A DNA stretch of 47,728 bases, from assembly GCA_902635455.1 (NCBI GenBank), contig CACPNW010000009.1, positions 1-47,728 on the forward strand, in the 5' to 3' direction. Each line of letters starts with the position of its first letter. Position 1 is the stretch's first letter. Below, in pieces: positions 1-8,126 of this stretch. Source of the stretch: an uncultured Alphaproteobacteria bacterium. GTDB lineage: Bacteria; Pseudomonadota; Alphaproteobacteria; HIMB59; GCA-002718135. Below the pieces are notes generated by a model. That model was not told the DNA's origin. It was given only the letters and a program-made list of their open reading frames with translations, and searched no databases. A program made the translations under genes and the position numbers.

Positions 1-82
1 AAATTTCTATTCTTAATAGGTTATTTTGTGTAAATACAGGCTGTACCTCAGGAGTCATTTAAACATATATATTTTTTTTAAC

Positions 83-1150
83 ATGAGTTTTAAAGCAATA
101 TTTAAACAAAAACCTGAAATTATTCAAAGTGCCAATGCTAGAGTAAATTTAATTGGTGAACACACTGACTATACAGGAGGTTTTGTTTTGCCCACATTAT
201 TAAAATTCAAGACAACAATTGAAGTGAATGAAAATGACGAAAAAAAATATCAAGTATATTCAGAATATTTTAAAGAAAAAAAAATCTTCAATGATTTTAT
301 TAAATCTAAAAATAATGATTGGGTTGATTATATCAAAGGTTGTTTATTTGTTTTTTTTGATGAAAGTAAAAGTATCTCTAATAAATATTTAAACATAAAT
401 ATTTCTTCAAATATTCCTATGGAAAGAGGAATATCTTCATCTTCAGCATTATGTGTAGGAATAATCAAATCTCTCAATAAATTTTTTAAATCACATATTT
501 CTGATAAACACATTGCAATTTTAGCGCAAAAAGTTGAAAGGGATTACATTGGTGTATCTGGCGGTATAATGGATCAAATGGTTTCATCTATAGGTATTCA
601 TCGTAAAGCATTTTTTTTAGATTGTCTTAATTTAAAATACGAACTTTTTGATATTCCTAAGAATTGGAAATTTTATTTAGTGGACTCAGATGTACAAAGA
701 AATTTAAGAAATAGTTCATATAATGAAAGATATTCTCAATTAAAGAAAGCTGAAAAAGCATTAAGTGTAGAATATTTGGGGTCAATAAAATTAGAAAATT
801 TTAATAAAGAAAAAATTTCTGATCCAATAATTCTTAAAAGGGCCAAACATGTTATTACAGAGAATGACAGAGTGTTAAAGTCAATAGAATATATGAAAAA
901 AAATAAAATTGAAGAATTTGGAAATTTAATGATTAAAAGCCATCTATCTTATTCAAATGATTTTGAAGCTTCAACAAGAGGTGTAGATCTAATTGTTAAA
1001 AATTCAATTAAGGCTGGAGCTTATGGATCAAGATTAACTGGTGGTGGTTTTGGAGGGTTTACTGTATCTTTAATAGATGAAAATAAATTGGATAAATGGT
1101 TAAAGCAAATGTCTAATATATATGATATAAATAATATTTTAGAAGTTTAA
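83..1150 (+). CDS. galK: galactokinase-like GHMP kinase
   Basis: Predicted to phosphorylate galactose (or a related sugar) at C1 with ATP in the cytoplasm. All three GHMP/galactokinase motifs are visible in the 355-residue product: the substrate signature ARVNLIGEHTDYTGG at residues 19-33, the phosphate-binding loop IPMERGISSSSAL at 111-123, and GSRLTGGGFGG near 315-325. Asp164 in GIMDQ sits where galactokinases have the catalytic base. The reading frame can be extended upstream to a TTG, but the ATG start used here leaves the family N-terminus intact; no clear ribosome binding site is visible for either. The stop overlaps the next start by one base (TAATG), so it is translationally coupled to an aldehyde dehydrogenase. 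No Leloir-pathway partner (galT, galE) is in the window, so a different sugar substrate is possible. Confidence 0.85.
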   Translation: MSFKAIFKQKPEIIQSANARVNLIGEHTDYTGGFVLPTLLKFKTTIEVNENDEKKYQVYSEYFKEKKIFNDFIKSKNNDWVDYIKGCLFVFFDESKSISNKYLNINISSNIPMERGISSSSALCVGIIKSLNKFFKSHISDKHIAILAQKVERDYIGVSGGIMDQMVSSIGIHRKAFFLDCLNLKYELFDIPKNWKFYLVDSDVQRNLRNSSYNERYSQLKKAEKALSVEYLGSIKLENFNKEKISDPIILKRAKHVITENDRVLKSIEYMKKNKIEEFGNLMIKSHLSYSNDFEASTRGVDLIVKNSIKAGAYGSRLTGGGFGGFTVSLIDENKLDKWLKQMSNIYDINNILEV

Positions 1151-2622
1151 TGGAAAAATATAAAAACTATATTAACGGTAAATTTATAGATTCTAAATCT
1201 GGAAAAACTTTTAAAACAATAAATCCTTCTACAGAGATCGAATTTGCTGAAGTGGCTGAAGCAGAAGAATATGAGGTTAATTTAGCAGTTGAATCTGCTG
1301 CGAAAGCTTTTAAAGGCGAATGGTCGAATTTGTTACCTAATGATAGAGCAAAATATTTACGAGCTATAGGTGATCAGCTTTTAGAAAATGCAGAAAAACT
1401 AGGAAAAATAGAAACAAGCGATACTGGAAAACTCTATAAGGAAACAAAATTTCAAGCAAATTATATTGCAGAGTATTATTACTACTATGCTGGTCTTGTA
1501 GATAAAATTGAAGGATCAACATTGCCTATTGATAAAAAAGATATGCATGTTTTTACAACACGTGTACCTGTAGGAGTAATTGCAGCTATCATTCCTTGGA
1601 ATTCTCAAATGTTTTTAACAGCAGTTAAACTTGCACCCGCTTTAGCTATGGGCAACACTATTATTATTAAAGCATCAGAAGTTGCACCAACTCCACTTCT
1701 AGAATTTGCCAAATTAATAGACAAAGTTAATCTTCCAAAAGGTGTTGTTAATATAATTTCAGGATTTGCTGAAAATTGTAGCAAAAAACTAACATCTCAT
1801 TCAAAAGTTGATAGAATTGCTTTCACTGGTGGTGTTCAAACAGCTAAGCAGATTGTAAAAAATTCTGCAGAAAATTTATCACAGGTAAGTTTAGAGCTAG
1901 GAGGTAAAAGCCCAGTAGTTATTTTTAAAGATGCTAGAAAAAACAATGCTATAAACGGAGTCGTAGCCAGTATTTTTGGAGCAAGTGGTCAAAGTTGTAT
2001 AGCTGGATCAAGATTATATTTGCAAGAAGAGATTTATGATGAATATTTAAGTAAAATAAAAGATAGAGCGCTTCAAATTTCGATAGGAGATCCTATGAAA
2101 CAAAGCACGCAAATAGGGCCTCTCGCTACTTTGCAGCAACTTACAAATATTGAAAACAAAATAAATCAAACTATTAAACAAGGCGGTAAATTAATAGTTG
2201 GAGGAAAAAAACCAAAACATATCAAATCAGGTTATTTTTTTGAACCTACAATAATTGAATGTAATAATCATAATCTGCCTGTTGCAGAAAATGAATTATT
2301 TGGGCCTGTTCTTTCTATAATGAAATTTTCTGACGAGGACCATGCGATTAAATTAATGAATGACAATAAGTTTGGATTAGCAGCTGGAATATTTACTGAA
2401 AATAATGGTATAGCAATGCGTGTTTCAAAAGCAGTTCGAGCAGGAATAGTTTTTGTAAATACTTATCGTCTAATTTCACCAGTTGCACCTTTTGGTGGTT
2501 TTAAAAATAGTGGTTTTGGAAGAGAATCAGGAATGGAGGTAATAAAAGATTATTCTAATATAAAAACTACTTGGATTAATACGTCGACAAAAGAAATTGA
2601 TGACCCTTTTATAATTAGATAA
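1150..2622 (+). CDS. NAD(P)-dependent aldehyde dehydrogenase
   Basis: Oxidises an aldehyde to the acid with NAD(P). Full length for the ALDH superfamily (490 residues). Key residues are in place: Asn151 in the PWN motif, Lys174 in IIIKASE, Glu249 in LELGGKSP, and the catalytic Cys283 in GQSC. The sequence looks like the betaine-aldehyde / aminoaldehyde branch rather than a semialdehyde dehydrogenase, but the substrate cannot be read from sequence. It starts on the last base of the kinase stop codon, so the two share a transcript, and it converges with a gamma-butyrobetaine-dioxygenase-like gene. 4-trimethylaminobutyraldehyde is therefore one conceivable substrate; this is inference from position only. 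Confidence 0.9.
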   Translation: MEKYKNYINGKFIDSKSGKTFKTINPSTEIEFAEVAEAEEYEVNLAVESAAKAFKGEWSNLLPNDRAKYLRAIGDQLLENAEKLGKIETSDTGKLYKETKFQANYIAEYYYYYAGLVDKIEGSTLPIDKKDMHVFTTRVPVGVIAAIIPWNSQMFLTAVKLAPALAMGNTIIIKASEVAPTPLLEFAKLIDKVNLPKGVVNIISGFAENCSKKLTSHSKVDRIAFTGGVQTAKQIVKNSAENLSQVSLELGGKSPVVIFKDARKNNAINGVVASIFGASGQSCIAGSRLYLQEEIYDEYLSKIKDRALQISIGDPMKQSTQIGPLATLQQLTNIENKINQTIKQGGKLIVGGKKPKHIKSGYFFEPTIIECNNHNLPVAENELFGPVLSIMKFSDEDHAIKLMNDNKFGLAAGIFTENNGIAMRVSKAVRAGIVFVNTYRLISPVAPFGGFKNSGFGRESGMEVIKDYSNIKTTWINTSTKEIDDPFIIR

Positions 2623-2637
2623 TTTAATTTTTTCCGA

Positions 2638-3741
2638 TTACTTATTAGCTTCAATAGATTTTAATAATCTAAGCTTGCCTTCAGTAGAGTCGTGGTCAAT
2701 ATAACATCCCTGTAAATGCCTAAAGCCAGTATTTGGGTCATACTCAGTTCGTCCATGCAATATTCTTAAATTGTCAAACATCATAAGCATTCCACTCTCT
2801 AGCCTAAAATTAATTTCAAATTCTTTTGAAGCATATAAGTTAAATATTTTTCTTCTTGCTGAGTAAAATTTTTCTAATTTTTTTGGCTCTAAATATGTTA
2901 CAAAATCTAATCTTCCACTAAATCTACTTTGCATATAATTTCCAAAATCATCTAACTCAATTAATTTACCATAATTTTCTAAAAGTATATCTTTGTCAGT
3001 AAATTTAAACAAAACATCTGTTTGAGTTAATATTTCAAAAGCCTCTTTATCAGTTTCTCTTAAATGCTCTGCTATTGCAAATCCATCAACAAGACAGGAG
3101 TCTCCTCCTTCTGCTTCATTAGCAATACAATGCAAAATTTGAATTCCTGGAATTGGCTTTCTATATGGGTTATCAGTGTGGGCTGTAAGACCAAGGCTCG
3201 TGTATGCTAAATCATTAGGATTTGGCTTTGAAACAACGTCAAAATGCTTACCAAAATTGGTTGTTCTTACTGGACCCAAACTTTCAGCAAAATTTATTAC
3301 AGTGCCCTCTTCTTTTGATATATTTGATATAATAACAAAACCTAATTGCTGAAAATTTTCTAACATTTGCATTAAATTTTTTTGGTTACTTAATTTTTCA
3401 TGATCATAGATAGGCAAATTAGTAAAGTTATTTTTCCAAGGTGTTTTTAATGGGATAATATCAGTCTTGTTAATTTCAGATAACAAATTTTGTAATAATA
3501 AGGTACCATTTGCCCCATCAGAAAAAGAAATATGTAAACTATTTCCATCCAAAGAATATTTTATTATTTTTAAATTTTCATTTAATAATGATGGCTCATA
3601 GAGTCTTTGTTTATTATTTGAATCAATATAATCTGATTCTGACAATCTTTCCCGAAGCCATTGAGTATGTAAGGAAAACTTTGAAACATTATCAATTTGA
3701 ATTAACAAGCAGTTATTATTATCTAAAGAAACTGAACTCAT
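2638..3741 (-). CDS. gamma-butyrobetaine dioxygenase-like 2-oxoglutarate oxygenase (TauD/TfdA family)
   Basis: Fe(II)/2-oxoglutarate-dependent oxygenase. Residues 20-95 resemble the N-terminal GBBH-like domain (WLRERL ... QRLYEP) and residues 110-350 are the TauD/TfdA fold. The iron triad is visible as His188 and Asp190 (TAHTDNP) and His329 (ILHGRTEY), with Arg341 likely binding 2-oxoglutarate. The cysteines that bind zinc in the N-terminal domain of animal gamma-butyrobetaine hydroxylase are absent. Length (367) suits gamma-butyrobetaine or trimethyllysine dioxygenase, which act in carnitine synthesis, but related bacterial enzymes oxidise other quaternary amines. It begins 17 bases after the reconstructed end of the upstream ureohydrolase gene, so the two form an operon. 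Confidence 0.8.
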   Translation of the reverse strand: MSSVSLDNNNCLLIQIDNVSKFSLHTQWLRERLSESDYIDSNNKQRLYEPSLLNENLKIIKYSLDGNSLHISFSDGANGTLLLQNLLSEINKTDIIPLKTPWKNNFTNLPIYDHEKLSNQKNLMQMLENFQQLGFVIISNISKEEGTVINFAESLGPVRTTNFGKHFDVVSKPNPNDLAYTSLGLTAHTDNPYRKPIPGIQILHCIANEAEGGDSCLVDGFAIAEHLRETDKEAFEILTQTDVLFKFTDKDILLENYGKLIELDDFGNYMQSRFSGRLDFVTYLEPKKLEKFYSARRKIFNLYASKEFEINFRLESGMLMMFDNLRILHGRTEYDPNTGFRHLQGCYIDHDSTEGKLRLLKSIEANK

Positions 3742-3758
3742 TTTTAATTTATTTTAAA

Positions 3759-3854
3759 TTATAAATTTTTATAATACAAAATTCTACCGATAGCATTCAT
3801 TAACAATTGTGCTGCAAGAGTAGATGTGGAAAAAGATAAGTCATAATCTGGGGG
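3759..3854 (-). pseudogene. out-of-frame C-terminal remnant of the ureohydrolase
   Basis: Read one base out of frame from the upstream ureohydrolase, this stretch encodes a well-preserved agmatinase tail including the segment STLAAQLLMNAIGRI and a TAA stop. It has no start of its own and only makes sense as the end of the preceding gene. Confidence 0.75.
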
Positions 3855-4719
3855 CTACTTCCACTAAATCCATACCAATAACATCACCTCTTTGAATGAT
3901 TGCATCAAGTAATTCTAGGACCTCATAATAATAAAATCCCCCATGACTAGGTGTTCCTGTACCTGCAGCTATTGAAGGATCAAAAGCATCTATGTCTACA
4001 GTTATATAATATCTTTTATTTTTAGGAATAACTTCTAATATTTTGCTTAAACCAAGATTACGGTATTGCCTAACTGAAAAAATATTTGAACCTCGGGATC
4101 TTGCATCTTCATATCCATCTTTAGCTGTTGAAGAAACATTTCTAATACCAATTTGCGTCATTCCTTTTACATTTTTTTTCTCTGAAGCTCTTCGCATCGG
4201 ATTACCATGTCCGTAACGAACTCCATGTCTCTCATCAACAAAATCTAGATGAGCATCTATTTGTATAAGATGAAATTCTTTCTCATTTTCAAATGCATCT
4301 ATACAAGGTATATTAATCGAATGATCTCCACCGAGCACTATCGGTATGGCTTTTGCGTTTAATATTTTTTTTACTCCATACTTAATATTTTCATGACTCT
4401 TTAATGTATCAGTATGAACTATATCAGCATCACCAATATCAACAATTTTGGTTGTTTCGGAAGGAAGATAGGTAATATCATCTTCATGATCGTATGCTCC
4501 AGCATGACCAAATGAAAACAAAGTTGATGCTTCCCTTATACTTCTAGGTCCCATCCTTGATCCTGTACGATATTGGCTTCCACTATCAAATGGTGCCCCC
4601 ATTACTGCTAAATCAGCTTCTATACCATCCCAATTCTCTACATAAGGATATTTGCCAAATGTGCATATACCGACAAAAGGTAAGTTCAATCTTCCTTGAT
4701 CATATTGATTATTTGACAT
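3841..4719 (-). CDS. agmatinase-family ureohydrolase, 3' end frameshifted
   Basis: Manganese enzyme of the arginase/agmatinase family, expected to split urea from a guanidino compound. Metal ligands are all visible: His133 (GGDHS), Asp155, His157 and Asp159 (IDAHLDF), Asp242 and Asp244 (VDIDAFDP). Within the family, agmatinase, guanidinobutyrase and other guanidino-acid hydrolases cannot be told apart by eye. The frame stops right after GMDLVEVAP-RL, about 30 residues short of the usual end. Removing one base from the five-G run at 3850-3854 restores a typical tail (APDYDLSFSTSTLAAQLLMN ...) that ends at 3759, just before the dioxygenase start. The break is therefore recent or a sequencing error. 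Divergent from the Rieske gene with only 30 bases between starts. Confidence 0.85.
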   Translation of the reverse strand: MSNNQYDQGRLNLPFVGICTFGKYPYVENWDGIEADLAVMGAPFDSGSQYRTGSRMGPRSIREASTLFSFGHAGAYDHEDDITYLPSETTKIVDIGDADIVHTDTLKSHENIKYGVKKILNAKAIPIVLGGDHSINIPCIDAFENEKEFHLIQIDAHLDFVDERHGVRYGHGNPMRRASEKKNVKGMTQIGIRNVSSTAKDGYEDARSRGSNIFSVRQYRNLGLSKILEVIPKNKRYYITVDIDAFDPSIAAGTGTPSHGGFYYYEVLELLDAIIQRGDVIGMDLVEVAPRL

Positions 4720-4749
4720 AATTAGATTGTTATAACTTTAAGAGATATA

Positions 4750-5811
4750 ATGGCAAACAAAATTTTTAATGGACTTCCTTCAAAAGCATATACTGAAAAA
4801 AAATATTGGGAAAAAGAATGTAAATCTGTATTTGTAAATAATTGGGTTTTTGTTGGTTTCGCTCATGAATTAAAAAACATTGGGGATGTAATACCAATTA
4901 CTGTTGCTGAACAACCAATTCTTATAGTGAAAAATTCTAAGGGAGATATTGTTGCATACCACAACGTATGTAGTCATCGTTGTTTGATATTAGTAGACAA
5001 ACCAAAAAATGTTAAAAAAATAATTAGCTGTCCTTATCATGCTTGGTCTTATGATCTTGATGGAAATCTCCTAGCTTCTCCACATTTTGGTGGCACTAAC
5101 AAACATACTCCAAATGGTTTTAATAAAAAAAATAATGGATTAAGAACAGTTAGAATTAAAATTTGGCATGATTGGATTTTTATTAACATTAATAATAATG
5201 CTTTGCCATTTGAAAGATATGCGGCTAAGCTAATCAAACAACTTCAAGATACTAGCTTAAAAAATATAAAACCTGTAGCAACGCTTGATTTTGGACATAT
5301 TAATACTAATTGGAAATTTCTTATTGAAAATTTCATAGAGCCTTATCACGTCCAATTTGTTCATAAAAAAACTACAAGTCAACCTTTAAAAGATCATTAC
5401 ACAATAGTAGATGGAAATTGTTATGGTAGTGGAGTTGATTTAAAGGAAGAAGATTCTTCTAGCAACTCCCTTTCAGTTAGTTCCAAATATTTATCTTTGT
5501 TTCCTAATTTTATAATAGGCACTTATCATCCTGGTCAACTGGGAGTTTACTTAAATAATCCGATTGAACCTGGAATTACATCCCAAAAAAGAATTATATA
5601 TACTACTGAAGGGCATAATCTTAATAAAACAGAAATTAATAATCAAAAAAATTTATGGAGCAAGGTGCATAAGGAGGATCACGAAATTTGTGAAAAATTA
5701 CAGTTAGGCAGATCATCTCCAGTATCACAAAATGGTGGATTATTATCTCCATATTGGGAAAATAGTGTTCGCGCATTCCATCAAACTATGATTAAATCTA
5801 TGAAAAAATAG
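4750..5811 (+). CDS. Rieske non-heme iron oxygenase, alpha subunit
   Basis: Catalytic subunit of a two-component Rieske oxygenase. The [2Fe-2S] site is Cys74-x-His76 ... Cys94-x2-His97 (CSHR ... CPYH); the mononuclear iron ligands are His200, His205 (EPYHVQFVH) and probably Asp310. Glu197 stands where carnitine monooxygenase CntA/YeaW has its bridging Glu. At 353 residues it is close in size to CntA-type enzymes and shorter than glycine-betaine demethylase GbcA. Such enzymes hydroxylate or demethylate quaternary amines or oxidise aromatic amines. No ferredoxin reductase partner is present in the window, so electrons must come from elsewhere. First gene of a five-gene operon with glyoxalase I, a cupin, a GS-like ligase and an alpha/beta hydrolase. 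Substrate unknown. Confidence 0.88.
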   Translation: MANKIFNGLPSKAYTEKKYWEKECKSVFVNNWVFVGFAHELKNIGDVIPITVAEQPILIVKNSKGDIVAYHNVCSHRCLILVDKPKNVKKIISCPYHAWSYDLDGNLLASPHFGGTNKHTPNGFNKKNNGLRTVRIKIWHDWIFININNNALPFERYAAKLIKQLQDTSLKNIKPVATLDFGHINTNWKFLIENFIEPYHVQFVHKKTTSQPLKDHYTIVDGNCYGSGVDLKEEDSSSNSLSVSSKYLSLFPNFIIGTYHPGQLGVYLNNPIEPGITSQKRIIYTTEGHNLNKTEINNQKNLWSKVHKEDHEICEKLQLGRSSPVSQNGGLLSPYWENSVRAFHQTMIKSMKK

Positions 5812-5820
5812 GAATTAAAT

Positions 5821-6243
5821 ATGAGTGAAAAGGAATTATTTGAAGGATTTAGATTGGCTCATACTATGCTTCGAGTTTTGGATCTTGAAGCATCATTAAA
5901 ATTTTATTGTGATATATTAGGTATGAAAATTCTTCGTCGAACCGATTATCCTGATGGAAGATTTACTAATACATTTATTGGATATGGCCCTGAAAATACT
6001 TATCCAACTTTAGAGCTAACACATAATTGGGATCAAAAAGAATCGTATGAAAAAGGTAATGGTTGGGGTCATCTTTGCATTGAAACTCCTGATGTCTATA
6101 AGGCGTGTGAAAATCTTAGTGATGCTGGAATTAAAATTACTAGAGCTCCAGGACCTATGAAGCATGGAACAAGAGTAATAGCTTTTTGTGAAGATCCAGA
6201 TGGTTACAAAGTAGAATTAAACGAAAAAATACAAACTTCTTAA
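5821..6243 (+). CDS. gloA: lactoylglutathione lyase (glyoxalase I)
   Basis: Converts the hemithioacetal of methylglyoxal and glutathione to S-lactoylglutathione. The 140-residue VOC-fold protein has the four metal ligands His14, Glu65 (TLELTHNW), His84 (GHLCIE) and Glu132 (YKVELNE), with almost the same spacing as the ligands of E. coli GloA. It starts 9 bases after the Rieske oxygenase stop, with a GGAA sequence in front. Its place inside a catabolic operon suggests that the pathway produces methylglyoxal or another 2-oxoaldehyde, or that the protein has been recruited for a related reaction. Confidence 0.88.
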   Translation: MSEKELFEGFRLAHTMLRVLDLEASLKFYCDILGMKILRRTDYPDGRFTNTFIGYGPENTYPTLELTHNWDQKESYEKGNGWGHLCIETPDVYKACENLSDAGIKITRAPGPMKHGTRVIAFCEDPDGYKVELNEKIQTS

Positions 6244-6259
6244 AGAAAGGAAAGGTCTT

Positions 6260-6658
6260 ATGGGCAACAAACCACAACTATTCAAATTTTCAGAAATTGA
6301 ACATAGATTACATACCTTAGAACCAGGACAAACATATATAAAGCCTTTTGTGACTTCTAAGGTCAGCGATACTATGTGTGGGGGATTAAATTTTCTAAAT
6401 AATATTTCTGTACCTTGGGATTTAACATGTGATGAAATTATATATTGCATGAAAGGAACTTTTAGACTTACTTGTAATGGGGATTCTTATATTTGTAATC
6501 CTGGAGATGTTTTATATATTCCTCGAGATAATCACATAGCTTATGAGTGTGATGAGAAGTGTATTATTTTTTATGCAGCTTACCCTCATGACTGGAAGAA
6601 AAAAGCAGGATTAACTCATGTTCCAGGAATTGATCCTGAAGACATGGGTTTGGAATAA
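6260..6658 (+). CDS. cupin-domain protein (EutQ-like)
   Basis: Small single-domain cupin of 132 residues. The barrel motifs are seen as DEIIYCMKGTFRL around residues 55-67 and the second motif CNPGDVLYIPRDNHIAYEC around 78-96. It resembles the cupin of ethanolamine-utilisation protein EutQ, a family with no firmly assigned chemistry in this setting. The usual two-His/Glu metal set is only partly present: there is a Glu in the first motif and a His in the second. Preceded by a good ribosome binding site (AAAGGAAAGG) and sandwiched between gloA and a GS-like gene, so it belongs to the same pathway. Function unknown. Confidence 0.75.
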   Translation: MGNKPQLFKFSEIEHRLHTLEPGQTYIKPFVTSKVSDTMCGGLNFLNNISVPWDLTCDEIIYCMKGTFRLTCNGDSYICNPGDVLYIPRDNHIAYECDEKCIIFYAAYPHDWKKKAGLTHVPGIDPEDMGLE

Positions 6659-6679
6659 AAATATTTTAGGAGGTTTCAA

Positions 6680-8095
6680 ATGAAAAAAATTTATTACGAA
6701 GATTTAAATGAAGCAATAGAAAGAAATAGATCTAATATTTCTTCTACAAAGAAAAAACTTGAAGACGCAGGGGTTAAATATGTTTTATCTTGTTGGATTG
6801 ACATGCATGGTGTTCCAAAAACTAAGCCAGTACCAATGAGTGACTTTGAACCATTATGTCTAGGCAAAGGACCTCAGTTTGCAGTTCATTCAATTTCATT
6901 TGTTCCTGAATTAACTCCTGCAGACCCAGATCAAATTCCACTTCCAGATTTAAATGCAGTATATGTTTGTCCCTGGGATAAAACTTTAGCAATAATATTT
7001 GCAGACTTGTACTGGGAAGGAGCTCCTTATAATGTTTGTCCTAGACAAGCTTTAAAAAGAATCATTCAGGAAAAACAAAATGATGGATATCAGGGTTTTG
7101 CAGGTGTTGAGCCTGAATTTATTGTTATGAGATACAACGAAAAAGGTCAGCCAGTTAAAGCTATTGAAAATGATCCTCCAGAAAGTATTAAACCTAGAAG
7201 GCAAGCTTTTGGCTACGATGTTGAGTACTCATTAGACTCAATGCATTTTTTAAAAGAGCTTATGGACATATTAGGCGAGTTAGGATGGGATCTTCATGAC
7301 GTTGTAGCTGAAGGAGCTTATTCTCAATTTGAATTAGATTTCCACTATACAGATTTACTTCAAATGGCAGATAGATTAGTGTTTTTAAAAATACTATTAA
7401 AAGAAATTGCAAAAAAACATAATATGTTTGTCACCTTTATGCCTAAACCAACTATAGGTGATTGGAGATCTGGTGGTCATATAAACTTTTCTTTAAATGA
7501 ACTCAAAAATAACACAAATATTTTCAAAGATGGTGATAAATGGTCTGAAGAATCAATGCATGCTGTAGGCGGGTTGCTCTCTAATTCAGAAGCAATTACA
7601 GCAATTACTTGTCCAACTGTAAATTCATATAATGGACTGGTACCAACTGTTGGAGGCTTTGAAGGTGGGGTGCATACTTGGGCTCCAGTAAATATTACAT
7701 ATGGTCATAATAATCGCTCAGCACAATTTAGATTACCTCAAAATAGATTTTGTATTGAAAATCGTGCAGCCGATCTAACTATGAATATTTATCTTGCTCT
7801 TGGAATGACAATATCAGCAGCAATTGAAGGGATTGAAAACAAAACTGATCCTGGCAAACCTTCTGACTTTGATCTTTATGCTTTAAAAGATGATGATATG
7901 AAAAATCTTGGCATAAGACGGCTCCCTCGAAATTTACTTCAAGCAACAGAGGCTTTGAAAAATAATAAGCTTGCAGAAAAAGTAATGGGCAAAGTTATGT
8001 TAAATTCTTATGTTAATTATAAAAATGATGAATGGGAAAGATATCATCAAGCAGTAACAGATTGGGAAATTAAAGAGTACTTAAGATTATATTAA
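6680..8095 (+). CDS. glutamine synthetase-like gamma-glutamyl ligase
   Basis: ATP-dependent ligase of the GlnA family, 471 residues. The fold is recognised from the N-terminal beta-grasp part (VLSCWIDMHGVPKTKPVP, residues about 35-52), the active-site Glu segment GVEPEFIV, the GHINFSL segment and the NSYNGLVP segment of the catalytic domain. It is one of three GS-like proteins here and differs clearly from the GmaS and GlnT copies. GS-like enzymes in catabolic operons (PuuA, IpuC, the aniline enzyme TdnQ) attach glutamate to an amine before oxidation; the Rieske oxygenase in the same operon makes such a role plausible, but the amine is unknown. Strong AGGAGG ribosome binding site. Confidence 0.83.
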   Translation: MKKIYYEDLNEAIERNRSNISSTKKKLEDAGVKYVLSCWIDMHGVPKTKPVPMSDFEPLCLGKGPQFAVHSISFVPELTPADPDQIPLPDLNAVYVCPWDKTLAIIFADLYWEGAPYNVCPRQALKRIIQEKQNDGYQGFAGVEPEFIVMRYNEKGQPVKAIENDPPESIKPRRQAFGYDVEYSLDSMHFLKELMDILGELGWDLHDVVAEGAYSQFELDFHYTDLLQMADRLVFLKILLKEIAKKHNMFVTFMPKPTIGDWRSGGHINFSLNELKNNTNIFKDGDKWSEESMHAVGGLLSNSEAITAITCPTVNSYNGLVPTVGGFEGGVHTWAPVNITYGHNNRSAQFRLPQNRFCIENRAADLTMNIYLALGMTISAAIEGIENKTDPGKPSDFDLYALKDDDMKNLGIRRLPRNLLQATEALKNNKLAEKVMGKVMLNSYVNYKNDEWERYHQAVTDWEIKEYLRLY

Positions 8096-8126
8096 ATAAA
8101 TATGCTTTAGTTTATAAATTATTATA

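Noticed and set aside
1-33. Open frame KFLFLIGYFV followed by a stop at the left edge, perhaps the tail of an upstream membrane protein
   Set aside because: Ten codons are too few to support a gene call.
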